Assembly (NCBI GenBank): GCA_027574665.1
Contig: CM050652.1
Location: 9,156,589 to 9,220,588, forward strand
From: Rhynochetos jubatus
Lineage: Eukaryota; Chordata; Aves; Eurypygiformes; Rhynochetidae
Direction of reading: 5' to 3'
Length of the DNA: 64,000 nucleotides
The notes below the pieces were generated by a model. That model saw nothing but the letters and a program-made list of their open reading frames with translations. It made no database searches and was not told the DNA's origin. Below, piece by piece: positions 12,698-23,290 of this stretch. A program made the translations under genes and the position numbers. The stretch's first letter is position 1; the number at the start of each line of letters is the position of its first letter.

Positions 12698-15345
12698 ATT
12701 TTCAGTTAGGGTCTTCTGGGTTATGGTTGTATGGATGGGCTGGGTAGCTGCGGGCAGAACCAAGCTATTTCTGCCTGCTCAGAGGCTTGGCTGTCTGGTG
12801 GTACCTCTAATGCATCTATAGCTGAAATGTGTAATATATTGTTGTATAGTATGCTACTAATGGAGCCGTGCAACCATAGGAGCTGACTTAGGTATGGATT
12901 GCTTGGACCAAGGATGGAAGACCCTACTACTTGTATATAGAGATAATCCATGCAGTCAGCTCACTGGCTATACGCTTTCAGAGTGTGCACTGTTATGTAC
13001 CTTGCTGCTGTATTGAACCTAAAAGTCTGGACTGGACTCCTGACAAATTTCACCCAAGTGCTGCACAATCTTCCATTCAAGCTTGTTTTTTCACAAACAT
13101 GCAAATACATGGTAGGGCAAGCCTCCATTCAAGTAACTAATCTGTAAAACACCCCATTGCCACTAGTTACTGGTGACCCAGAAATAGCAACCAGTCCAGA
13201 CCCCTGGTAATAGAACTGTCGCTGCTAGAGGACTCATGCTTCACCCTTGCAGATGTTGGAAGGTCTCCTATGAAAGGAGGTACAGAGAATAGTTTTTCCA
13301 CAGCACAACCTTGGCAAGAATTCCTGGAGGTGAAAAAACCCTGTAATCCTTTTGAGTTGACCGTGGTAGGTATATGTTTTTTCGAGCAAAAGAATGGTAG
13401 TTGCAGGGTCAGTGGTTTAGCTGGCTTGACAATGCTGCCTGGGGTTAGTTCAGGTTTTAGCAGGACAAATACAATCTGTTAGTGTTTAAATGATCAGGCA
13501 GGTCTCCCCAAAACGAGAAATACTTTTCTCTGATGGGCATCATGACACTTTTCTGGCTTTTCAGTATTTTCTCCACAGCAGGCCAAAGCTGTTCAACAGG
13601 CAAAGCTTCCTGCACACATTCTCTCCCTGTCTACTTTATTCACAGCTGAGCCAAGCCACCCCAAGTGCTGCAGGTGGTGACAGATATTTTAGAGGAAAAT
13701 TCTCTGGCTCTCCTCAAAAACCTTCAGACGTCACGGTACTCAGCAGGAAGCAGTTTTCATCTCGTCTACCTTTTCATTAACGTCTCTAGGAATTTTCATC
13801 CTACCGCCTTTTTCTTTTCTTGGACACCGAAGTTACAAAACCTCTCTTAGAATCACTTTTCATAGCTCGAGAAGTTTTTTTGGTCTGCTAGGGAAACATG
13901 CTGTACTTAAAATAATGTAACACTGAGGTTTGGCTTAGGGTTCCTTTTGATTCTTGTGTGTCGCTAAATCGTGCCATGCACTACTTTCTTCTTTGGCTTG
14001 TGTTTTTTCTTTTTCTTTTTTTTTTTCAAATGATCAGACATGTAGGGTGTTCTTCTGTCGTGCTAAATAAAGATTCTATGGGAAGCTGTTATTACAGGCA
14101 TGATATCTGAAGTCACAGTTCCTTCCACACACACACACAAAAAGAGAAAATAAAAAATCCATCCGAGATGCATATGCGTCTAACTCTGGAGTGAAAGGCA
14201 TGCAGATATTTATGTGTGGAAGATATCAGTTGCACATCTGACTGGTGGGGCATTTTTTATTCATCTCCTCTTTGCAATATGATTATCAGATGACAAGTTG
14301 CTTTCCATCCCATCCTTTTTCTTGGACAGTAGACATTGTGCTTGGGAAACAGGCTATAGAATGTAAAACTATAGATCTGTTTTTTGTTTTCTTTCTTTAA
14401 GGAGACACAATAGATGAAGGATTAGGATTAGAGAATAGCATTTGCTTATCATCAGTCTTGGATTTATACGTTATATGTCCAAAAGATACAATGCCACAAA
14501 TGAAACTTCTCAGAATCACTATTGTAGTGACATGTAATGTCTGTGTGCACAGCTATCTGTTACAGTCTGAAAGGATTTTTGCCGTCTTCGTGCGATCTTT
14601 GCGTGTCATCTTGACCCCTCTGACACTGAACAGAAAAATATTACAGCATCTTTTGAGGATAAAGTGCTCATTTCCTATGTGTAAAACTTTAATTGCCCGA
14701 TAGTAAATTTCACGGTCAGATAAGGTCTTCATCACAGACAGCTTTAGAAAGATTACCCATTCTTAACCCTATTTATCTCCAAACAGGCCACATGCCTTTT
14801 ACAAACGTTTCTATCAGTAGACTAGCTTCAGAAAGATGCAAAGCAGTATAAAAAAATAGACTAAATAAGTTCCTTCATTTTTCTTCTCTCAAGCTTTACT
14901 TCCTTGTCTCCATTTTTACTTTATCTTAATGAACAAAAAATCCAATCCAATTCTCAAACATATTTTGTACCCATTGGAGAGCCTTATTTATTATCAGATG
15001 GTGCTCTGCAATAAAACCAGATTTTTTGCTGACTCTTTGTTCCCTTAGTTGCATCCTTCTTGTCTCTCAGTCCATTTTTCTTTCCTCTACTTGGCTCTTC
15101 TCAAGTGAAAATCAGAGCAGAGATTTTTCTTGCCTTCCAAATTACTGGTGTTGCATGGATAGGGTATAAATCTTTTGAGGATCTCAGTGAAGGTAAAGCA
15201 TATAAAGCTTTGTAAAACTCATGGTTAGCTGGGTTATGCATTGCATCAGTCTTTACTATTCGGCTGAATAGTTAACAATAGCAAGGTCTGTTTTATGGTA
15301 AAACCTTATCCACACCAGGTATACTAAAACCAATGATTTAAGCTT

Positions 15346-15370
15346 AAAAAAAAAAAAAAAAAAAAAAAAA
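15346..15370 (+). repeat. Poly-A run (25 bases)
   Basis: An uninterrupted run of 25 A. A run of 24 T follows 122 bases downstream. No retrotransposed gene body or SINE is recognised upstream of the run, so its origin is unclear. Confidence 0.9.
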
Positions 15371-15492
15371 TCCAAAGCAAGAATCAGTTCCTATAGGCAT
15401 ATGTATTTTTTTTTTTATTGTACCATTATCTATTTATTCAGTAATTTTTGCTAGTGTTCAGAAGTGATGTAATGCTAATTTGTTTTGTTGGG

Positions 15493-15516
<24 letters not shown>
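15493..15516 (+). repeat. Poly-T run (24 bases)
   Basis: An uninterrupted run of 24 T, complementary to the poly-A run at 15346-15370. Confidence 0.9.
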
Positions 15517-15523
<7 letters not shown>

Positions 15524-16431
15524 TATTTTTCAGAATCCTGGAAGAGAACATTTACTGTACTATAAACAACACAAAAGCTACTTAATAAATGGGAAAATAG
15601 TGATAAATAATACTGTTTACCAGTTCTTGGATGGAACTGGTAAACTCCAAATTTAAACTGAGATTTCACAATGAAGAGAAAAGCCTCCTCTGACAAATAA
15701 TATATCAACAGACTCTCTACATAAGGGGTACAAGAACATAGTTTCATTGTGCTGTGGAAGAATGTCATCTTTGTGATTTAAAAAGTAAGCTTATGTTGTT
15801 AAGTAAGTCTGAAGATATAATTTTATTTTTAGCTATTTTATTTTAAAAGTTATCAATGTGACTCACTTATGCTTGTAGTTTTCCCTCTTATTAACACAGA
15901 AATTTCAATATCCAGTTCATGAGTATAATACAGTTTTGAAGCACAAAGTAGACATTCATAGTAGCTTTCCTCTTGGAATATATGTGATTATTTATAGATG
16001 AGACAGTTACCAGTAAATACAATGGAAACAGCTATCTGTATATTTGCAGTTAGTGTGCTTTAAATTTTTATGTATATATATAAAATATGTGTACAATATG
16101 AGTACACAGATAACATACCTTTCAACACATTTGAATTGTAGTTGGGGTATATTTTGTTTCTTTTTGCAGCTAACTAGTTTTAAATCCTTTAAAGCAATTT
16201 GTTCATCTAAAAGGCTAAAGATGTTGTTTGGTTGATGTTTGCAAGGGACATCTTTTACTCTCTTCTCACTCCATGGAAAAACAAAATAAAACTCCAAGAT
16301 CTCGGACAGGTATAGCTGAGGAGAAAAAAGAAAATCTTGAGCATCATAAATAATATTTTACATATTGAGATGAAATGGCCTAGGTAACTTTTTCAGCCTA
16401 CTTACAGGTCCGTAGTGACTATCAGATGTTT

Positions 16432-16536
16432 TTCTATTCTATTCTATTCTATTCTATTCTATTCTATTCTATTCTATTCTATTCTATTCTATTCTATTCT
16501 ATTCTATTCTATTCTACTCTATTCTATTCTATTCTA
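16432..16536 (+). repeat. (ATTCT)n pentanucleotide microsatellite
   Basis: About 21 copies of ATTCT cover 105 bases with a single interruption (attctactct near 16516). The near-perfect array suggests it is young and probably length-polymorphic. Confidence 0.97.
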
Positions 16537-19500
16537 GCTTTTTTTAATTAACATAAGCCAACTCAAAGGTTGCTCTAGATTTGCAGTAGTTACTTGCAGT
16601 TTGTAACATTGCTATTAGAGTAAGTATAACTGAGCCATACGCTGTGGTTAATTGCTTTTTCTCTGTTTACTTTATGCTGTTTTCATTGTCATCTTTATTG
16701 GAGTACAAAATTCCAAATTTTAAAATGGCTTCAGGAAACTAGTACTGAAGACAGGTTTGAAATTATCCCCCAATTCCACATATGTTTTTGTTATGGAATT
16801 AAACGGAGAGCTACATGAACTACTGTTAAAAAAGTGTGTTTGCAGATGGGTCACAGTCCTTTTAGTGCTGGACTCTATGACGCCAGGCGAAGTTGGAAAC
16901 TCACACAGTATTTGTAAATGTGAGATTTTGCATTTAGATAGGTTTGAGCTGAAAAATCTGAAAAAACTCCCATAAGCACAGAGCTCCCTACTGTCTGTGT
17001 GTTTGAGAAGGCTGAAGAGCTCTGTTTATTGCAACAAAGGGCCTGGAATAAATTATGTTTAGTAAATTGGCTCCAGGTTTTCCTGTTTCAGACAGTAGCT
17101 TCGGAGCAATCTGTTTTATAGGCTGCACTAAATCTGACCAATTGAAGGGAGGTGACACCTAATTTCAGGGACGTGACATCACGCATGTGCCAGTTACGTC
17201 CAGCCGCCTCTCTCTGGCAAGATGGCAGGACACCAGCAGATCAACATTGTGTCTTTTGGCAGTTTTAACCTACAGCCCATTACAAATTTATGAGCCCCTC
17301 AGGGAGGTCCTAACAGGATGGAGCCAGGCTCCTTGGACCCTTTTCAACACCATGCCTCCCACCGTCATGTGGGGCAAATAATAGCCCCTTTATTCCACTG
17401 GAAATACCCTATTTCAGTGACGTGTAGGCATAGCTTCCTTCCCCAGTTGGTCTCACAGGTAATAATTAACACAGTGCAGCTATTTTCTAGCTGAAGCCAA
17501 GGCGGGAAAGCAGTTTTAGCCTCAGCATTTTTCTTTTCAAACTCTTTTTCCTCGTTTATTTTCATTCTGTTCATGATAAGGCTGTTTTAGAGCATGTTGG
17601 TGTTTAGCAGAAGTATTGAAGAACTAAAGGAAACAATAATTTTTCCTCATCTGAGAGAACTCTTCTTACTTTTGAGGGGAGGAAAGGAGTGAGTTTGATT
17701 TGCTTTTAGGTTTTATATTTTATTTCTCTTCATGGGTCTGTTACTTTGAAGTACCAGCAGCATGACTATGGCTCTTTAAGCACAGGACACTGATTGACAT
17801 TGCATATGTTACAAAGAGGAAGGATATTTCCTGAAGATTAATGGCCAGTTAGTTGCTCTGAAGTTCATTAACCTGAGCTAGTCATTAGACTGCTGGAAGG
17901 ACTCTGTGTAGGGGCTGGAATTGTATTAGAAGATCATCATAAACTAAAAATATATGTGACAATCTGGCCAGATTGCAATGAATCCAGGACAAGACAGGGT
18001 TGGCTCGAGCTCACAGAGCAGCTGCATCCAGTGTAAACTAACCTTCTTGTGTCAGGAATTAAAGTAAATGGTTTTTCACAGACATTCAAGTAAAAGGGGG
18101 AACAAAAAAACAAAGAACCCTACATAGAAAAATGAGGTTGTGACGTGTGACCAAAAGGCCAAGTTTGGTGCTGGTCCTCAATCTGCAATTAAGCAAATGA
18201 CAGTGTGTTCAGACAACTGTTTTTTTCTATAAGCGAAAAATTTAATCTTGATTCTTCGCTGTACTTTGCCTTGACAAAATGAACCCCAAATCCTCTGGTG
18301 AGATCCTTATTGGCTGAGACCCAGGCCCTCAAGCCATGACTTCTCAGCATATTTGCAGTGAGACAGACTCCTTCTTAATTGCTTCTCTTTGAAGTATGGT
18401 TTGTGTCTATCATCCCACTAAAGATGGACAGGGCTGATGTCTCTTGTCTTAATATATTACTCCCCCTCCTCCCTGCATTTATTTTCCCCTTCTTCCCCGC
18501 AAGAGATTTCTTTAAGGTAGTATTACCTTGTGATAGTCTATTCATCAGCAGTTCTTCATAATCCAACCATGAATAGATGTACCTCCGTGGAAGAAGAAAG
18601 GGCCTTCTCTCAGGACCTAGACTCTTATTTTCTCTGAGGACGCTAGACTCTAATAAAGCAAAGGCAAAGATGAATTCCTGGGGTTTTTTTGTTTTCTTTC
18701 TATGTCATCTTATGAATATGTAATGGCTCTTGGCCAGAAGTGGTGCATTCAGACACTGAATGTGAATGTTGAGGAAGGGATTGAGAAGAAAGAAGCTCAA
18801 TGTTCCACAATAGGAAGGATGCTTCAGGCACTTTGCAAATCGTTTCCCTCTCTCTTTCCCCATCACACCCTTCCTGTGCACTCTCATCTTTGCTATTGGC
18901 AGAATATCTGGAGGCCCAGAAAGTCTCAGCTTCATCTGAGAGAGGTTTCCTCTGGCAGAGAGAACTGAAGGGGTCCTCTTTCCAGTCCCTTCATGCCAGG
19001 AAGGATGTACTGTCTGCATCATGAGGTGCTAAATTGATTCTGGAAACCTCTGCAGCTCACAGAGGTGCTCTGGCACCAGTGCTGCAGCGAGCTTCAGTGC
19101 CAGACCTGTGGAGTGGCTCCGCGGGCATGAGCTGTGCTGCATCTCTGAGCTCACAAGGAGCCTTTCCTTTGATGTTTGGGCAAGTGCTGGTGATGTGGGC
19201 ACTAGGATTGCTCTTTTAATCATGTGGTTTCAGTACCTTTCAGAAAAGAATTTTCACGGCAAGCCATGAGCTATTAATTCCACTACTAACCATAAGTTTT
19301 CTTTACTCCTTGATTTACAGATTTACTCCAGCACTGACATTTGTCATTTCACTATCTCCCTTGACCTCTGGTATCGGGGACTTGCAGGGAGAAGTATCTG
19401 GTCTCACATATATTTTCATGCTCTGACCTTTGTGATTTATCAACCATCAAATTCTGCCTTCAGAACTCAGGATACCATTTTAAATAATTTCATATGCAAA

Positions 19501-19580
19501 AGTGGAGTTATTGGTCAAAAGGGATCTCATATAAGTGGGTACAAATGGGGCACCAGGAGAACTGTTGATGCTTTCTGTTC

Positions 19581-19725
19581 AGCTACTGGAGTGGCTGTGT
19601 GACCTTGAGGAAGTAGGTTCAGTCTAGTTTTGATTCCATTTTTGCATAGGGAAAATAAGGACAGTGATAATTACTTTCATTTGTAAAACACTTTAAGATT
19701 TATGGAATATGAATGATTGTTATTA
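19581..19725 (+). mobile_element. MIR-like SINE fossil
   Basis: The stretch follows the MIR core in order: 'gtggctgtgtgaccttgagg' near 19591, then a degraded 'tttgcatagggaaaataa' matching the usual 'catctgtaaaatggggataa', then 'gtaaaacactttaagattta' like the 'gtaaagcgctttgagatcc' tail, ending near 'gattgttatt'. The A-box and tRNA-like head is missing or unrecognisable. MIR copies are low in number but present in birds. Confidence 0.7.
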
Positions 19726-20446
19726 AGTGAAAAGTGTTGCAAAGCTGGCTTAGCTGCACACTCTGCTAAGAAAATCCCGTATCAGCCTATTGACCTCGGC
19801 ATGAACCACTCATTAAAGTTTATAAGACATTTTGGTGGGCGAATTGAGGCAGATATTCTGCTGGAAATATCATACTAAAAGCACATTTAAATCCATCAGC
19901 TGCATTGACTTTTTTTTCTCTATTAAAACTAAACACAACTGTTTGCTCCATCCAGTTTTCTTAGTTTATTTATGAAAGTTTATGATGGGTATGTAGTCAC
20001 TGTTAACTCAGCTTGTACATCCATGGTTTCTGAGATATTACAGTTTATTCTAGTCATAGAATAAACATACAGTAGCTGTTGTACTGAGATAGAGAGTTAT
20101 AAAACATTAAGATAACCAATAGAGCAGTATGAACTAACTAGTTGCATGGTCACTTTTGAATGCCAAATAACCTGTTTGTGGCTACTGCATTAATTTAATT
20201 TGTGCTTAAACTTTAGCTATGCCAGACATTGGTGTTTAAAAAGTTTACATGTATTTCCAACCTCATAGTGTGTAAATTTAGTATTAAAGAAAGATTTACA
20301 TCATTTTGATTTATACTAGAGGAAAAAATACTTTATAGTAAATGTGTTAAATGAGCCACTCTTTAAAGATAGGTCTGGATTGCTTTCAGAAATATTGTTT
20401 GTAGAATAACTCAAAAAATCTACAGATGTTTTCTTTTTGTTTCCAG

Positions 20447-20522
20447 ATTAAATTTGGATTGTTTGAAAAGTGGGACAGTGTTTCACCATAGTGCAAAAGA
20501 AGATACGAAAGAAGAGAGCAGA
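20447..20522 (+). other. SEMA3D: SEMA3D 5' UTR segment in the first coding exon
   Basis: A strong polypyrimidine tract and acceptor (ttctttttgtttccag, ending at 20446) precede this exon, so it is spliced to an upstream noncoding exon that I cannot locate. The 76-base leader contains no ATG. The base at -3 of the start codon is A, which is favourable for initiation. The frame stays open upstream without a methionine codon. Confidence 0.8.
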
Positions 20523-20637
20523 ATGAGAGCTTCCCAAGTGCCACATGCCTGCATCCTGTTATCTTTAGCAATGCTGTTCCTTCCAGTCACTGGAATGTCA
20601 AAACAAAATATGCCAAGACTTAAGCTTTCCTATAAAG
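20523..20637 (+). CDS. SEMA3D: SEMA3D coding exon 1: signal peptide (residues 1-38)
   Basis: SEMA3D is a secreted class 3 semaphorin that guides axons and endothelial and neural crest cells by signalling through neuropilin-plexin receptors. This exon encodes M1 to K38 plus the first base of D39. Residues 1-24 form a signal peptide with a hydrophobic core at about 10-22 (CILLSLAMLFLPV) and likely cleavage near G24. The motif LFLPVTG, and the following PRLKLSYK, match mammalian SEMA3D closely as I recall it and separate it from SEMA3A, 3C and 3E. ATG 20523 is chosen because it is the only ATG before the signal sequence in this exon. The exon ends at a GTAAAC donor in phase 1. Joined to the other five exons it gives about 30 percent of the expected roughly 775-residue protein. 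The open frame running past the donor to 20786 is intronic read-through. Confidence 0.93.
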
Positions 20638-22382
20638 GTAAACTTTTCAGCAGTTTTTCTGATTCTGCCACTTTTGTTTTGATGTGCTCTTGCAGCAGTT
20701 CATTTATATTATTAATCAGGAAAATGAAACATGAGTTTTCCCTCCAGTTCCCAGAAACATGTAACAGAGGCCTTAAAGATGGATGAAGTCTGCCTAGGGA
20801 CTGTATTACTTTTTTTTTTTTTGGGTGGAGGGATACACATTTCTGAAATATATCTGGGTTTTTAAATCATTATTTCAGTTTGCTTTGAGAGGATATTAAC
20901 CCAACATACATAAATTAGGGAGGAATCATGGCCTAAACATATGCTACTCGAAATGCCATGAGGCCCATTGGAGACATCCCCATGTGGCTTGTGGGGATGA
21001 CATGGGACATGGAGGACACTCACATCTAGAGGATCAAGGAAAGTTAAGACATCTGGCGCAAGTGTTTAAATGGCACTGACATTTTATTTTTGCAATAATT
21101 TTTTTCTCTGTCACCATGTTGGTATGTGAAACTCTTGAAATGTTTTCTTTCATCAAGTCTTTGGATCACAAAAGAATGTTTTTCTGAGGACTTTCTTAAC
21201 CTTATGTACACTTCTTTTTGAGAATGTTACAGGCTGAGGGGTTTAAACACCACTGTAATTTTTTAAATTCTCTATTGGACAAATACTTATAGAAGGTAGA
21301 TTTCTTGTTGCTTTGACTGTACAGTACACTTCCACAGTTTTTACAAGGCACAGAGATACATCACTTCGATATTATCTTCTTTAGCTAAAGCAAATGTTCT
21401 CCAGCTAGTTATTTTTCAGTTATGTCAGCACCCTGCCTTTATGGGGCTAATTGTTCTCTCATTTTTTCAAACTTAGGTCTCCATATGCATTACAGAATTA
21501 CACTCAGGATGGTGTAATGGGACAAGAGGCTGTAAAGCCTTCATCGGTGGTTATGATATGTTTATCACAAGTTTAACACACACAGGAATTTATTGAGTAA
21601 GCGCAATGACATACTATTTATTTACAGGCTTCCCTTTTACTAGATTTGTATGCCACTGTGTATGGTATTCCCCTGTGTATATATGTGTTTGTGTGTGAGA
21701 GACGGAGGAAGAGAGATCAAGGGATCTTGACAACATTTTTATAAATTCAGGAAACAGTTGCACTCACTTAAGCCAATGAACACAAAAACTGAAAGACCTG
21801 ACATGAGTTATGAAAGTTAGCAATAAAACCCCTCTAACGTATACCCAGACATTTCACAGCTAGGCCTTTTGAGATAATTCCCAATAGCAGCATATACCAT
21901 GTGGTTCTGGCATTTATTGTAGATTTGACAGTCATGATTAGTGAATTCCTCTCAACTTCAAAAGCAGATAGCCTTTGGCAAAATTCTGATAGATGCATTT
22001 GGCAGGTAAGAAGGGGGAGAGAGAAAAATTATTGAGGTCAACACAGGAGAAAAAAAAGAGAATCACTGAAATCTGAGTTTAAAATAGTGGAAGAGACCTG
22101 CTGGGAGTGGTTGGGAAAATGCCTGAGCTCGTTTAAAAAGACAATGAGTGGATGATTGATGTATAGGCCCTGACCCAAACTTTTATTAGCAACTTTATAA
22201 ACCTTTCACTTTGGCTTAAGGGATACAGTTTCCTATCCAAACTTATCCACCTATATCCCTGTAGGGAGAAGAAAAGCAACAACAGATACAAAATAGCACA
22301 TAAATCTTAATTTGGAGAGCTGTGATGGAACTGAAAAGCCAAAGGAAAGAGAATTATCAGACTTTATTGTGTCTCCTCCTTC

Positions 22383-22447
22383 CTTTTTTTTGTTTGTTTT
22401 TTTTTTTTTTTGGGGGGTGTGAGGGGTGTTTTTGGTGGGGTTTTTTG
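22383..22447 (+). repeat. T/G-rich low-complexity tract
   Basis: A run of T with scattered G passes into G-rich sequence (ggggggtgtgaggggtgttt and following bases). It is simple sequence inside intron 1 with no coding meaning. Confidence 0.85.
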
Positions 22448-23109
22448 TTAGTTTTATTTTTTCTCCAGGGAACAAGAAAAAGACAATGCTTTGTTTTCAC
22501 ACTTTTGCATTGTAAATGGTGGAAGTAGTGCCTGTCATCATAATTAAATCATGTCTTTATTGTTGATAACAGCATGGCAGTTGTCCTGACTTTAATATAG
22601 TTGTTAGAATCAAGCTTACCTTCCCCGTGCCCCCCCTTAAGTATTGCAGCCAAAATAACTGCAAGGTTTCTGAGAATAAGGTGTAGGAGAAATGAACTGT
22701 CTTGCCAGTTCTCATAAAATTATTACAGTCATGTCATTGACTAGTTCTGGCATCTCCATTCTTTGGAATTAAGACTTGAAATACCAGGAGGAGGATAATG
22801 CGGGGCCCTTTTCCTTCTTTATGGAAAACTGACCAAAAATTGGCCGCATCAGGCAGCTCTGAAAACCTGGTCACACATGTGTGTTCATTTGGCTGCTAAA
22901 GATGTTGTCTTTCAAGGGAAGGTTTCATCCCCTTCCAAGTACAATGTGTTTATGGGATGGCATAACTCCATCTCTCCAGAATGGTTGAACATTTTCTCGG
23001 GCAGGAGAGCTGGAAGCGAGCAGGACTTTCCCCTGCTGTTACTTCATCTCACAGCTGCAGCCCAGCATACCTCAGCTGAGGGCTAGGAAACTGCTCCTTC
23101 CCATGCCCA

Positions 23110-23290
23110 TGACATGTAAGGAGAAGAAAGGGAACACCAAGTGATGAATGCTGAGGAAGAAGAAGTGTAGGGGACAAGAAGAGAGAAAGAAGAGGAGGGA
23201 ATGGTATTAAAGGAACACAGAGGAGAAAACTGAGAGAGAGACAGAGAAAAAGTCAGCAGTGGATAGAGGAAGAGGGAGAACGGGCAGGGT
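23110..23290 (+). repeat. Purine-rich (GA) tract
   Basis: For about 180 bases the plus strand is strongly biased to A and G, with motifs such as gaggaagaagaagtg, agagagaaagaagagg and gagagagacagagaa. Mixed polypurine sequence of this kind can adopt triplex structure. No gene signal is seen in it. Confidence 0.75.

Larger units (their letters stand above)
1..20446. other. Noncoding region 5' of the first SEMA3D coding exon
   Basis: No conserved coding exon is recognised in these 20 kb. The open frames present, up to 185 codons, show no known domain or signal peptide, or they overlap repeats. Because the first coding SEMA3D exon starts at a splice acceptor, part or all of this region may be a 5' intron, and noncoding 5' UTR exons could be hidden here. 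No CpG-dense promoter island is visible, so the main promoter is probably outside the window. The stretch holds an ancient CR1 fragment (about 5690-6010), an old CR1 3' end (about 9895-10095), a young CR1 (about 12046-12657), two MIR-like SINEs and several simple repeats, listed separately. Elsewhere it is AT-rich sequence in which I see nothing specific. Confidence 0.7.

Noticed and set aside
12141..12698. 185-codon plus-strand open frame, the longest in the window
   Set aside because: It lies almost wholly in the antisense strand of a CR1 LINE and extends into a TTTG microsatellite, so it is not a gene.
20638..20786. Read-through of the first SEMA3D coding frame past the exon end
   Set aside because: The GTAAAC donor at 20638 and the exact phase-1 join to exon 2 show that this is intron.
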